DNA from: JAMHWF01 sp048500255
GTDB lineage: Bacteria; Pseudomonadota; Gammaproteobacteria; Burkholderiales; Burkholderiaceae_C
Reading direction: 5' to 3'
Assembly: GCA_048500255.1 (NCBI GenBank)
Contig: JASNYH010000002.1
Location: 841,447-905,446, forward strand
DNA length: 64,000 nucleotides
Shown here piece after piece: positions 28,901-35,866 of the stretch. The position numbers and the translations under genes were made by a program. The notes under the pieces are model-generated. The model was not told the DNA's origin. It searched no databases and saw only the letters and a program-made list of their open reading frames with translations. The first letter of the stretch is position 1; each line of letters opens with the position of its first letter.

Positions 28901-31123
28901 CACCTGACCGGCAACGCATCGGCCAACACGCTCGACGGCGGCGCCGGCGCCGACACGATGGCCGGCGGGCGCGGCAACGACGGCTATGTGGTCGACAACA
29001 GCGGTGACTGGGTCCAGGAGTTCTCGGCTCAAGGCTTCGATCGAGTCACTTCGAGCATCGACTACGTGCTGCCGCAACACGTCGAGCAACTGACGCTGTC
29101 CGGCAGCGCGGTGCGAGGCATCGGCAACGACCTCGACAACCTGCTGTCCGGCAACGATCAGGCCAACGTCCTCGACGGACGCATCGGTGGGGACCAAATG
29201 TCCGGTGGAGCCGGCGACGACCGGTACGCGGTCGACGACGCCGGCGACGCGATCGCCGAAGGCTCGGGCGCCGGCATCGACACGGTGGTGTCGAGCACCT
29301 CGTACGGCCTTGCGGCCAACGTCGAGAACCTCGTTCTGTCGGGCACTGCCGATCTGGCCGCCAACGGCAACGAACTGGCGAACGTGCTGGTGGGCAACGA
29401 CGGCGCCAACGCGATCCAGGCCGACACGGGCGACGACGTGCTGGCCGGCGGGCTGGGCGACGATACCCTCGACAGCGGCGCCGGGGACGACCTGTACCTC
29501 TACCACCAGGGCGAAGGCCGCGACCTCGTCAGCGACGCCTCGGGCACCGACACGCTACGCTTCGGCGCGGGCATCACGCTCGACTCGGTGTCCGCGCGCG
29601 CGATCGTGGTCGACGGTCAGCAGCGCATGTTCGTCTCGATCCTGGGCGCCGACGGGCAGGAGACCGACCGCGGCGTCGAGATCGTGCTGAATGCCGGCGC
29701 CTCGCCGATCGAGCGCGTGGAACTTGCCGACGGCCAGACGGCGACCTTCAGCCAGCTGATCGTCGGCTCGCGCACGCTCAACGGCACGGTCAATGCCGAC
29801 ACCCTCATGGGCGATCGCCGGGACGACACGATCAACGCCGGGGTCGGCCACGACACGGTCTACAGCCGCAGCGGCAACGACGTTCTTTATGGCGGCGTCG
29901 GCAACGACAAGCTCTTCAGCGAAGGCGGCAACGACAGGCTGTACGGCGACACCGAGTCCGACCAGCTCTGGGGCGGCGCCGGCAACGACGTGCTCGACGG
30001 CGGCACCGGCGCCGACACGCTGGCCGGCGGCATCGGGAACGACCAGCTGACCGGCGGTACCGATGCCGACGTGCTCGACGGCGGCGATGGCACCGACGCG
30101 CTCGACGGCGGCACCGGCGAGGACCAGTTGTTCGGCGGCGCCGGCAACGACACGCTGCTGGGCGGCACCGATCTCGATCTGCTGGCCGCCGGCGACGGCG
30201 ACGATGTGATCGACTCCGGTACTGGCGCCGGCGTCATCGTGGCCGGCCGTGGCAGCGACCGGGTCACCGGCGGCACCAACGCCGACTTCATCGATGCCGG
30301 CGAAGGCAACGACACGATCAACGCGGCGATCGGCAACGACTTCATCGCCGGCGGCAGGGGCAACGACCGCATCGATGCCGGTCTGGACCGCGACGTCATC
30401 GCCTTCAACCGCGGCGACGGCGCCGACACGCTGGTGATGTCCTCCTGGCAGACCGATACCTTGTCGCTGGGAGGCGGCATCCGCTACGCCGACCTCGCAC
30501 TGCGAAAGTCCGGCAACGACCTCGTGCTCGAACTCGGCCAGGGAGATGCCATCGCGTTGGAAGGCTGGTATGTCGACGGCTCGCGCAAGAACATCAAGAC
30601 TCTGCAGGTCGTGACGGGGGCGCCCGACGGCGACTACCTCGCCGGCTCGACGGACCGCATGCGCAACCGCAAGGCCGTGTCGTTCGACTTCGGGCAACTG
30701 GTCGCCCGCTTCGACGCGGCGCGTGCAGCCAATCCGGCGCTGACGACGTGGACCGCAGCGGCGGACCTCGATGCGACATATCAGCGTGGCAGCGACACGC
30801 AGGCGATCGGCGGAGACATGGCTTGGCGCTATGCCACCACGGGAAGCTATGGCGACCTCGACTGGCGCACGATCAACACGCGCCTGGGCGGCATGAGTTC
30901 GCAGACTTGGCAAAGGCTGAACGCCTCCACCGCAGTCAACCCGTGGACTGCCCTGCAGGCCGGCGTGAGCCTGATCGCCGACGCGACGCAAGGGCTGCCC
31001 AGCCCGATCACGCCCGCGGCGGCGCCGACGCAAGACGAGTTGGTGTTCACCGCGATCGGCGCCAGCGGGCACCGGCCGGTGTGGATGAGCGGTGGCCCAT
31101 CGCCCGTGATCCCGCAACTGTGA
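22994..31123 (+). CDS. Giant RTX protein with N-terminal DUF2235/Tle1-like lipase domain
   Basis: A 2709-residue type I secretion substrate; ATG 22994 is chosen after the upstream stop. Residues about 58-290 resemble DUF2235: FDGT at 62-65, GFSRGG with candidate nucleophile Ser162, FDP with Asp198, and HADVGG with His249. About 360-545 hold YD-like beta repeats; 550-740 are hydrophobic helices; 908-1060 and 1465-1635 are DxDxDG/EF-like blocks; 1115-1205 is cadherin-like. RTX nonapeptides fill 1658-1828 and 2263-2469, with four modules of roughly 85 residues between. The C-terminus has the usual post-RTX WYVDG block. There is no Sec signal. The first ~2.1 kb is markedly less G+C-rich than the rest. 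Lipase activity is inferred. Confidence 0.88.
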   Translation: MPDINYLAPSLVDDGYTGTTGSTPYRPTTLEQNELLQSQYGTSFSNIVTRASSGAIQLSFNFDGTQSDQQAPKDGEVPTNISELHNLLRQGDPSRSYYASGIGTDGVTPGSIQSDFQSAPLSAGPIAQEKIEAAYQQLLRMVDEVHSADPTAPVELNLTGFSRGGAEAVAFANLVNERGIPGISAPGGVVINSMVLFDPVNQTNDALNVSWPTNVRNALVFVALDERRTLFPPMPIGVNAIVVGMSGAHADVGGSFGTQGISAVSLGIARNFIAATGTPIAEVAEDHLPDWTKQVVHNSAIDNYGNSKFDTSGGNRYYENSGLGSITVQEMLALPPEQRPDPVFQTVNGRTSLVAWSRTTVTGDSTDSETGVRTVSRTINVFARDGKTATSQEFSNETRDSTGQLTTGLNVSYTPDGSRILSTTLMERQADGSFVATTRDGLGSVLSTTITRTFDDGSSTAITELSNGVVRTAVHGTDKSFTEETVEGTTITKKEFNAIGTSVSTTFTTVDQEGAITVRKVAADGGEVTTVIDKNGNTLSVKELTGFQVRIGPAIAVLSDVTSLINAIKSGADIPIAAPGIKLLNDLTNRQIGTLDTANTIGQGILSVYNLANAFENGDALSQVTATLSTVNYVNQTLLSSASTATLGNRALDGLLSGTPLSSAAGGTIGVLPALGLITAIKNDDPIGAAMSIGTMIQGSAFLTTNPIGWALLAASFAKALQSPPEAWGVGSFEFGQGTELELDAQGESFGVQRVASLMDAMKDYLDEIIESSQQSDPNHLLGIIPQRLGTLTWREARLGDAGYALRDPDPITGQESLDFLRYNDDLTPYNADPTIEAQRRSLLERMVVSAIDREAIAPMWEVNTARLQQDIRDPNAGLTEEVRAARRGQLAPIDQTTNLPTAGAFRPIALDLDGDGRITTVADADNDRALNWDGAGFDKQVGWVGAGEGLLWLDRNPNGVVDSGKELFSNSAVADAAKGLRSMSWVDANADGVIDASDPVFAQLKVWQDADGDATADYDELRGLDALGITSLDYANARFTRNGQNYALQSQEIEASSDGTRVSVVPEGIRVEFSNGQATVFVTNVLDLGAGNDGIEMLEDGGQDYDAEGRPIGQAAARNDSVSIAQALLLANDAVGDSNAGLAITAVGNASAGTVSINGQTGAIEYRAPHDYTGEATFEYTVAAPDGQTKTATVTLNVLPVNDRPAVSVSLGNREIYGFAPLVRRQTIDGGGEGGSFEEITVTPDQGEPFYAPYSTVQGQRWEYAYSGSIGDYAWQPVGGPVDTGVPLSYYQQQWDARPIFVDEIGNTSRPDYVEFKWGGATYRVGAAPATYARDTVVASEPSNDGSVTVVDADGNGGAGYRYEVVDQPLYGRLGGEGDADDIDPLTGAFSYTGERFVQNDLSGTLVNTNAFTDTHARGDEVFYDSFKVKVTDLSDDSYAIETIEVPHYGPRPNPDVQSGGKKPIAIDLNGDGFHFTDVDDSNVFFDVNGDGWRRRIAWNNPADGFIAYDKDGDRKISAFDELSFVPHDPSGQTDLEALRLAFDSNQDGVFSAADAKWNAFGVWQDADADGVTDDGELRSLADLGISQIALTSDGQFQVIDGQTVHGTAAATKTDGSTLAVADVTLRYRNVTRIANPDGSTSEVPAPVVRAGQAFDGTAGPDLVLGTHGSDMFRTGDGNDVINDDLGNDGVQAGAGDDLVYTGVDNDVVDAGAGNDSVFAGEGNDLVFGDDGDDFLMLEGGNDVAFGGAGHDFIAGGAGNDALSGDAGDDKLFGEGGWDALFGKDGDDELRGMDGNDLLYGDAGNDLLVGGAGDDTMEGGAGNDTYDVDSMADTIIEQADGGADTVRASIASTLAETLENLRLTGAASIDGTGNAGDNVLVGNDAANRLAGLAGNDVIDGGLGADVMVGGSGDDTYVVDDAGDATVELAGEGLDTVRSRISHALADNVENLELIGIAAIDGAGNALDNHLTGNASANTLDGGAGADTMAGGRGNDGYVVDNSGDWVQEFSAQGFDRVTSSIDYVLPQHVEQLTLSGSAVRGIGNDLDNLLSGNDQANVLDGRIGGDQMSGGAGDDRYAVDDAGDAIAEGSGAGIDTVVSSTSYGLAANVENLVLSGTADLAANGNELANVLVGNDGANAIQADTGDDVLAGGLGDDTLDSGAGDDLYLYHQGEGRDLVSDASGTDTLRFGAGITLDSVSARAIVVDGQQRMFVSILGADGQETDRGVEIVLNAGASPIERVELADGQTATFSQLIVGSRTLNGTVNADTLMGDRRDDTINAGVGHDTVYSRSGNDVLYGGVGNDKLFSEGGNDRLYGDTESDQLWGGAGNDVLDGGTGADTLAGGIGNDQLTGGTDADVLDGGDGTDALDGGTGEDQLFGGAGNDTLLGGTDLDLLAAGDGDDVIDSGTGAGVIVAGRGSDRVTGGTNADFIDAGEGNDTINAAIGNDFIAGGRGNDRIDAGLDRDVIAFNRGDGADTLVMSSWQTDTLSLGGGIRYADLALRKSGNDLVLELGQGDAIALEGWYVDGSRKNIKTLQVVTGAPDGDYLAGSTDRMRNRKAVSFDFGQLVARFDAARAANPALTTWTAAADLDATYQRGSDTQAIGGDMAWRYATTGSYGDLDWRTINTRLGGMSSQTWQRLNASTAVNPWTALQAGVSLIADATQGLPSPITPAAAPTQDELVFTAIGASGHRPVWMSGGPSPVIPQL
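27965..28477 (+). repeat. RTX nonapeptide block 1 (19 units of 27 bases)
   Basis: Nineteen in-register GGxGxDxLx-type nonapeptides (residues 1658-1828 of the RTX protein), for example GGAGNDALS and GDAGNDLLV. Such units bind calcium in the parallel beta-roll and fold after export into high calcium. The DNA copies are diverged, so this is a coding repeat and not a CRISPR array. Confidence 0.9.
29780..30400 (+). repeat. RTX nonapeptide block 2 (23 units of 27 bases)
   Basis: Twenty-three consecutive nonapeptides (residues 2263-2469), including WGGAGNDVL and AGGIGNDQL; a few, such as DSGTGAGVI, are degenerate. This is the second calcium beta-roll, just before the C-terminal secretion-signal region. 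Confidence 0.9.
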
Positions 31124-31132
31124 GCAACGCCC

Positions 31133-31576
31133 ATGACCCCGCAACAACTCGCCTCGGCCAAGCAGGAGCTCGAGAAGCTGCCGCTGCTGGGGCCGGCGCT
31201 GTGGCTCTTCGCGCGCGACCCGATCCGCCGGTTCACCTTCATCGCCGATCTGGACTGGCGCCTGCTGCCGCCGCTGGTGCTCGACCAGTGCAAGCTGTAC
31301 TCGCGCGAGGGCATCCCGTGGGCCTTCGTGACTTGGGCTCGCGTGAGCGACGCGATCGACGCGCGGCTGCGTTCGACCGCACCGGTCATCGCGCCGCACG
31401 AGTGGAGATCGGGCGACAGGCTATGGCTGATCGACGTTGTGGCGCCGTTCGGCGAGGCGCCCGGCATTGCCCGCCAAGCGCTGCACGACATGGGCGGCAC
31501 CGACATCTCGGCCAGCGCCTGGTTGCCTGGCGTCGATGGGCGCAGCGAGCTGACCGAGATTCGGAGCGATGGCTGA
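31133..31576 (+). CDS. HlyC-like toxin-activating lysine acyltransferase, catalytic His replaced by Arg
   Basis: A 147-residue homologue of the RTX-toxin acyltransferase HlyC. LGPALWLFARDPIRR aligns with the HlyC opening, and EWRSGDRLWLIDVVAPFG with the conserved WxxGDRxWxIDxxAPFG block, keeping the catalytic-type Asp (Asp101). The residue matching HlyC His23 is Arg32 (codon CGC 31226-31228). HlyC uses acyl-ACP to acylate internal toxin lysines in the cytosol before export. The gene starts 9 bases after the RTX stop and overlaps hlyD by 8 bases. Whether it is active, altered or dead cannot be judged. Confidence 0.85.
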   Translation: MTPQQLASAKQELEKLPLLGPALWLFARDPIRRFTFIADLDWRLLPPLVLDQCKLYSREGIPWAFVTWARVSDAIDARLRSTAPVIAPHEWRSGDRLWLIDVVAPFGEAPGIARQALHDMGGTDISASAWLPGVDGRSELTEIRSDG

Positions 31577-32936
31577 GGTGGCGTTGCCGCGCGCGGCGCC
31601 GGTCCTGAGCCCGGAGGCGCTCGACTTCGCGCCCGACCTGCTGGCGATCCAGGAACGCCCGCCCGAGCGTCTCCCGCGCGCCATCCTCGCATCGGTCGTG
31701 GCGCTCGTCGCGATCCTGCTGGCCTGGGCCGCGTTCGCCAAGCTGGACATCGTCGCATCGGCCGACGGCCGGCTCGTGCCTGCGAGCTTCACCAAGGTCG
31801 TCCAGCCGTCAGAGGCGGGCGTCGTCAGCGAGATCCTGGTCAAGGACGGCGACGCGGTGCGTCTGGGCCAGGTGTTGCTGCGTATGGACGCACGCTTGTC
31901 GACGGCCGACACGCAGGCGCTCGGTACCGACGTGGCGCTGCGCCGGTTGACCCTGCAGCGTATCGACGCCGAGCTCGGCGGGAGCAGCGTGCGGTCGGCC
32001 GCCCTGGGCGATCGCGCAGACCTCTACATCCAGGTCGACAACCAGTTCAAGGCGCGGAGAGAGGCCTACGAGGACGCGTTGGCACAGGAAACCGAAGCGC
32101 TGAACAAAGCCCGCGGCGAGCTGGCAGCGGCGCAGCAGGTGCTGCACAAGCTGGCGCAGACCGCACCCGTGTACCGACAGTCGGCCGAGGCCTATCGCAA
32201 GCTGGTGGCCGAAGGTTTCGTCGGCGAGATCGCGGCGGCGGAGAAGTTGCGCGAGGCGGTCGAGAAGGAGCAGGATCTGAAGACGCAGGCCGCGACGGTC
32301 GGCAGCTTGGAGGCGGCGATCGCGCAAGGCGAGAAGCGCATCGCCGCGGTGCGCTCGCAATATCGCAGCCAGCTCGAGGATCTCCGCGTCGAGACGCTCG
32401 CCATCCTCAACCGCAGCGCGCAGGAGTTCGAGAAGTCCAACGTCAGGGCCGGCATGCTCGAGGTCCGCTCGCCAGCTGACGGCATCGTCAAGGACTTGGC
32501 CGTCATGGCCCGTGGTGCCGTCGTCGCCGCTGGCGCCCCGCTGCTGAACGTGGTGCCCGTGGGTGAGAGCCTGCAGGCCGAAGTGCTGCTGAAGAACGAA
32601 GACGTCGGCTTCGTCGGCACGGGGCAGGCGGCGCGCATCAAGGTCGCGGCCTATCCGTTCCAGAAGTACGGCATGCTCGAAGGTTCGGTGAGCCTGGTCA
32701 GCGCCGATGCGGCGGATCCGCGCCAAGTGCCGCCCGGCCAAGCGCCGCAGCTGACCTACCGCGCGCTGCTGAAGCTCGACGCTGCGGCGCTGCACAGCGC
32801 CGCCACCGGCGAGGCACTTCCGCTGACGCCCGGCATGCTGGTGACGGCCGAGATCCACCAGGGCCGACGCACGGTGCTCGAGTACCTGCTGTCGCCGGTC
32901 CGCAAGGTGGCGCAGGAGGCCGCGCGGGAGCGATAG
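31569..32936 (+). CDS. HlyD-family periplasmic adaptor of type I secretion
   Basis: A 455-residue membrane-fusion protein. A single transmembrane helix (about residues 37-60) is followed by the lipoyl-type half GVVSEILVKDGDAVRLGQVLLRMD, a long coiled coil (about 150-290), the second lipoyl half LEVRSPADGIVKDL, and a beta-barrel ending at PGMLVTAEI and the C-terminal YLLSPVRK. It bridges the ABC exporter and an outer-membrane TolC-like channel, which must be encoded elsewhere. Confidence 0.93.
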   Translation: MAEVALPRAAPVLSPEALDFAPDLLAIQERPPERLPRAILASVVALVAILLAWAAFAKLDIVASADGRLVPASFTKVVQPSEAGVVSEILVKDGDAVRLGQVLLRMDARLSTADTQALGTDVALRRLTLQRIDAELGGSSVRSAALGDRADLYIQVDNQFKARREAYEDALAQETEALNKARGELAAAQQVLHKLAQTAPVYRQSAEAYRKLVAEGFVGEIAAAEKLREAVEKEQDLKTQAATVGSLEAAIAQGEKRIAAVRSQYRSQLEDLRVETLAILNRSAQEFEKSNVRAGMLEVRSPADGIVKDLAVMARGAVVAAGAPLLNVVPVGESLQAEVLLKNEDVGFVGTGQAARIKVAAYPFQKYGMLEGSVSLVSADAADPRQVPPGQAPQLTYRALLKLDAAALHSAATGEALPLTPGMLVTAEIHQGRRTVLEYLLSPVRKVAQEAARER

Positions 32937-32969
32937 CGGCGATGTTTCGTGTCGGGGTCATGAAGCAGA

Positions 32970-32991
32970 AAGCCCCGCCGGGGCGGGGCTT
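32970..32991. terminator. Bidirectional hairpin terminator between hlyD and rplY
   Basis: A perfect 10-bp stem (AAGCCCCGCC and GGCGGGGCTT) with a two-base loop lies 34 bases after the hlyD stop and 28 bases after the rplY stop on the opposite strand. Reading on the minus strand the stem is followed by TTCTGCTTC, a modest U-rich tail. Confidence 0.75.
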
Positions 32992-33018
32992 GCAATGCCG
33001 ATGCAGCAGCGACTCGCG

Positions 33019-33693
33019 TCACTTCTTCGCCTTGGCGTCCTTCGCCGGTTTGGCGTCCTTGCCACCCTTGGCGGGCGCCGCCGGTGCGGCGGCCGCCGCA
33101 GCGGCCGCTTCGGCAGCCGCCGCTTCTTCCTCGGCCGCGGCCTTCGTCGACACCGACACGATCACCGGGTTGGGCTTGCCGTGCGTCACGACCTTCGTGC
33201 CCTCAGGCAGCTTGATGTCATTGACGTGCAGTGACTGGCCCTTGGTCAGGTGGCCGAGGTCGATCGTCAGGTACTCGGGCAGCTGCGACGCCAGGCACTG
33301 GATCAGCAGCTCGGTGACGACGTGGTTGACGAGGCAGCCTTCCGTCTTGACGGCCGGCGAGTTCTCTTCGTTGACGAAGTGCAGCGGCACCTTCTTCGTG
33401 ATCTTCGTCGTCTTGTCGACGCGCTGGAAGTCGATGTGCAGCACCAGCGGCTTGTACGGGTGCATCTGGTAGTCGCGCAGCAGCACCTGCTGCGTCTTGC
33501 CGCCGAGTTCCATCTCGAGCAGCGACGAGTGGAAGGCTTCCTTCTTCAGCGCGAAGAAGAGCGCGTTGTGATCGAGCTCGATCATGGCCGGCTCGCCGGC
33601 GCCGTAGACGATGCCGGGCACCTTGCCGGCGTTGCGCAGGCGGCGGCTCGCTCCGGTCCCCTGCAATGTGCGCTCGAAAGCGACGAACTTCAT
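33019..33693 (-). CDS. rplY: 50S ribosomal protein L25/general stress protein Ctc
   Basis: A 224-residue long-form L25 (Ctc/TL5 type) that binds 5S rRNA. The N-terminal L25 domain (GTGASRRLRNAGKVPGIVYG) is followed by the TL5 beta domain (HIDFQRVD, IDLGHLTKGQSLHVNDIKLP) and an Ala/Lys-rich tail. It is downstream of prs on the same strand, as usual. Its normal neighbour pth is displaced by the island. Confidence 0.96.
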   Translation of the reverse strand: MKFVAFERTLQGTGASRRLRNAGKVPGIVYGAGEPAMIELDHNALFFALKKEAFHSSLLEMELGGKTQQVLLRDYQMHPYKPLVLHIDFQRVDKTTKITKKVPLHFVNEENSPAVKTEGCLVNHVVTELLIQCLASQLPEYLTIDLGHLTKGQSLHVNDIKLPEGTKVVTHGKPNPVIVSVSTKAAAEEEAAAAEAAAAAAAAPAAPAKGGKDAKPAKDAKAKK

Positions 33694-33747
33694 GGTTCAC
33701 TCCAAGTGTGTGAATGGGCGCCCGCGACCAGGTCACCCGACAAAGAC

Positions 33748-33821
33748 GGGCCCGAGGGCCCATCAACGAATGGGCCCCGCAGCGCGAGGCCCACAACCGA
33801 CAAGGGCTCCGCCAGGAGCCC
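33748..33821 (-). terminator. Hairpins after prs
   Basis: Two perfect stems lie between prs and rplY. One is GGGCTCC/GGAGCCC with a GCCA loop at 33804-33821, 10 bases past the prs stop. The other is GGGCCC/GGGCCC with a GA loop at 33748-33761, followed on the minus strand by GTCTTTG. Either could end or attenuate prs transcription before rplY. Confidence 0.5.
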
Positions 33822-33830
33822 GCTCATCTT

Positions 33831-34793
33831 CTAGAAGTTACTGTTCTGCTCGGCGAACAGCGACGTCACCGACTCGCCGTCCGAGATGCGACGGATCGTC
33901 TCGGCGAACAGGAATGCCACCGACAGCTGGCGGATCGTCTTGCACTCCTGCGCCTCCTTGCCCAGCGGGATCGTGTTCGTGACGACGACTTCGTCGAGCT
34001 GCGATTTGCGGATGCGCCCGACCGCCGGCCCCGAGAACACCGGATGCGTGCAATAGGCGAACACGCTGCGCGCGCCGCGCTCCTTGAGCACCTCGGCCGC
34101 CTTCACCAGCGTGCCGGCGGTGTCGATCATGTCGTCCATCACGACGCAGTTGCGGCCTTCGATCTCGCCGATGACGTGCATCACTTCCGACACGTTGGCC
34201 GCCGGGCGGCGCTTGTCGATGATGGCGAGGTCGGCGCCGAGCTGCTTGGCGATGGCGCGTGCGCGCACCACGCCGCCGACGTCGGGCGACACGACGACGA
34301 GGTCCTTGTAGCGCTTGGTCTTCAGGTCCGACAGAAGAACGGGCGACGCATAGATGTTGTCGACCGGGATGTCGAAGAAGCCCTGGATCTGGTCGGCGTG
34401 CAGGTCCATCGTCAGCACGCGCTCGACGCCCACCGTCTCGAGCATGTTGGCGACGACCTTGGCGCTGATCGGCACGCGCGTCGAGCGCGGCCGCCGGTCC
34501 TGGCGCGCGTAGCCGAAGTAGGGGATCACGGCCGTGATGCGCCGCGCCGAGGCGCGCTTCAACGCATCGACCATGATGAACAGCTCCATCAGGTGCTCGT
34601 TGGTCGGCGCGCAGGTCGGCTGCACGACGAAGACGTCGCGCGCGCGCACGTTCTGCTGCACCTCGACCGTGACTTCGCCGTCGGAGAAACGGCCGACCGT
34701 CGCCTTGCCGAGCTCGACGCCCAGATGGGAAGCGATTTCCTGGGCGAGCGCCGGATTGGCGTTGCCGGTGAACAGGACGGTGTTGAACAACAC
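33831..34793 (-). CDS. prs: Ribose-phosphate pyrophosphokinase (PRPP synthase)
   Basis: A 320-residue enzyme making PRPP from ribose 5-phosphate and ATP; PRPP feeds the histidine pathway encoded at 9.4-15.3 kb, among others. FSDGEVTVEVQQNVR, YFGYARQDRR and the PRPP-binding DDMIDTAGTL are clear. It sits between tRNA-Gln and rplY in the conserved order. Confidence 0.97.
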   Translation of the reverse strand: MLFNTVLFTGNANPALAQEIASHLGVELGKATVGRFSDGEVTVEVQQNVRARDVFVVQPTCAPTNEHLMELFIMVDALKRASARRITAVIPYFGYARQDRRPRSTRVPISAKVVANMLETVGVERVLTMDLHADQIQGFFDIPVDNIYASPVLLSDLKTKRYKDLVVVSPDVGGVVRARAIAKQLGADLAIIDKRRPAANVSEVMHVIGEIEGRNCVVMDDMIDTAGTLVKAAEVLKERGARSVFAYCTHPVFSGPAVGRIRKSQLDEVVVTNTIPLGKEAQECKTIRQLSVAFLFAETIRRISDGESVTSLFAEQNSNF

Positions 34794-34854
34794 GAAACCT
34801 CCGACGGGGGCCGCCTACCCCGGGCCCGTCGGGGCGGCGCGCTTCATGTTCGTT

Positions 34855-34931
34855 TGGCAGGGGAGGAAGGACTCGAACCCTCGCATGTCGGAATCAAAAT
34901 CCGATGCCTTAACCAGCTTGGCGACTCCCCT
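34855..34931 (-). tRNA. tRNA-Gln (anticodon UUG)
   Basis: A 77-base cloverleaf with encoded CCA. The acceptor stem AGGGGAG pairs with CTCCCCT. The anticodon stem TCGGA/TCCGA encloses TTTTGAT, giving anticodon TTG. The T-arm contains GTTCGAGTC. It lies between ispE and prs, its usual place in Burkholderiales. Confidence 0.97.
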
Positions 34932-34976
34932 ACACCGGTCGGCGCGTTCCTTGCGGCACGCACCCACCTTGCAACC

Positions 34977-35861
34977 TCAGTCGGCGGCCCATCCGGCCAG
35001 CGGATGGACCTCCAGACTGTGACACAGCCGGCCGGCCCAGCCCGGCGGAAGCTCCGCCGGCGCTATCGCCTCGGACCGGTCGACGGTGTCGAGCCTCGCG
35101 AACACTGCGCTGCCGGATCCCGTCATGCGACTGTTGCCGTACTCGGCCTGCAGCAGGCGAGCGGCTCGGGCGACATCGGGGCACAGCGACTCGGCCGGCG
35201 GCTGGAGGTCGTTGCGACCGTATCGTCCGCCCACGAGATCCGCATGGCGCTCAGGGTCCGCGAGGAAGCCGGCAAGTATAACAGCGGCGGTGTCGCGCAC
35301 GAGGTCCGGGTGGGTGAAGACGGCGCGCGTCTCGAGGCCGACGGCGGGCTTGAGCACGGCCCAGCGCCGGCGCGGCACGTCCAGCGGCGTCAACCGCTCG
35401 CCGATGCCCTCGACGAAGGCGTTGCGGCCGCGCACGAAGAACGGCACGTCGGCGCCGAGCGCGAGCGCCAGCTCGAGCAGCCGCGCGCGTGGCCAGTGGA
35501 GGCCCCACAGCCGGTTCAGCGCGAGCAGCGTGCTCGCCGCGTCGGAGCTGCCGCCGCCGAGCCCGGCGCCCCACGGCACCTGCTTGTCGATCGAGATGTC
35601 GGCGCCCAGCGTCGTGCCCGACGCGGCCTGCAGCGCGCGCGCGGCGCGCAGGCACAGGTCGTCGGCGGGCAGCGTGGCGCCGAGGTCGTGGCGCTGCAGC
35701 CGGCCGTCGGTGCGGCGCTCGAAGTGCAGCGTGTCGCACCAGTCGATCAGCACGAACAGCGACTGCAGCAGGTGGTGGCCGTCGGCGCGGCGGCCGACGA
35801 CGTGCAGAAACAGGTTGAGCTTGGCCGGCGCCGGCACGTCGTACAAGGCCTGAATCGCCAT
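34977..35861 (-). CDS. ispE: 4-diphosphocytidyl-2-C-methyl-D-erythritol kinase IspE
   Basis: A 294-residue GHMP kinase of the MEP isoprenoid pathway. APAKLNLFLHV with the active-site Lys, the ATP loop VPWGAGLGGGSSDAA and the C-terminal MTGSGSAVFA are family hallmarks. It starts 5 bases after the lolB stop on the same strand. Confidence 0.96.
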   Translation of the reverse strand: MAIQALYDVPAPAKLNLFLHVVGRRADGHHLLQSLFVLIDWCDTLHFERRTDGRLQRHDLGATLPADDLCLRAARALQAASGTTLGADISIDKQVPWGAGLGGGSSDAASTLLALNRLWGLHWPRARLLELALALGADVPFFVRGRNAFVEGIGERLTPLDVPRRRWAVLKPAVGLETRAVFTHPDLVRDTAAVILAGFLADPERHADLVGGRYGRNDLQPPAESLCPDVARAARLLQAEYGNSRMTGSGSAVFARLDTVDRSEAIAPAELPPGWAGRLCHSLEVHPLAGWAAD

Positions 35862-35866
35862 CGCCT

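Larger units (their letters stand above)
18029..32936 (+). other. RTX/type I secretion island between pth and rplY
   Basis: Nine plus-strand genes (exporter, four lipoproteins, GNAT, RTX lipase, HlyC-like, HlyD) interrupt the pth and rplY genes, which are both on the minus strand and are usual neighbours in Burkholderiales. G+C drops within 22.3-25.1 kb. No integrase, transposase or obvious terminal repeats are visible, so the mechanism of acquisition is unknown. The extent is my inference from gene content and strand. Confidence 0.65.

Noticed and set aside
25262..29506. A very long open frame (1414 codons) on the minus strand opposite the RTX gene, and another at 29555-31399
   Set aside because: Both arise from the G+C-rich third-base pattern and regular RTX repeats of the plus-strand gene. 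Their translations are Val/Arg/Ala/Asp low-complexity without domains or ribosome sites.
27965..30400. Dense short direct repeats that could suggest a CRISPR array
   Set aside because: The 27-base period encodes calcium-binding nonapeptides in frame; there are no unique spacers and no cas genes.
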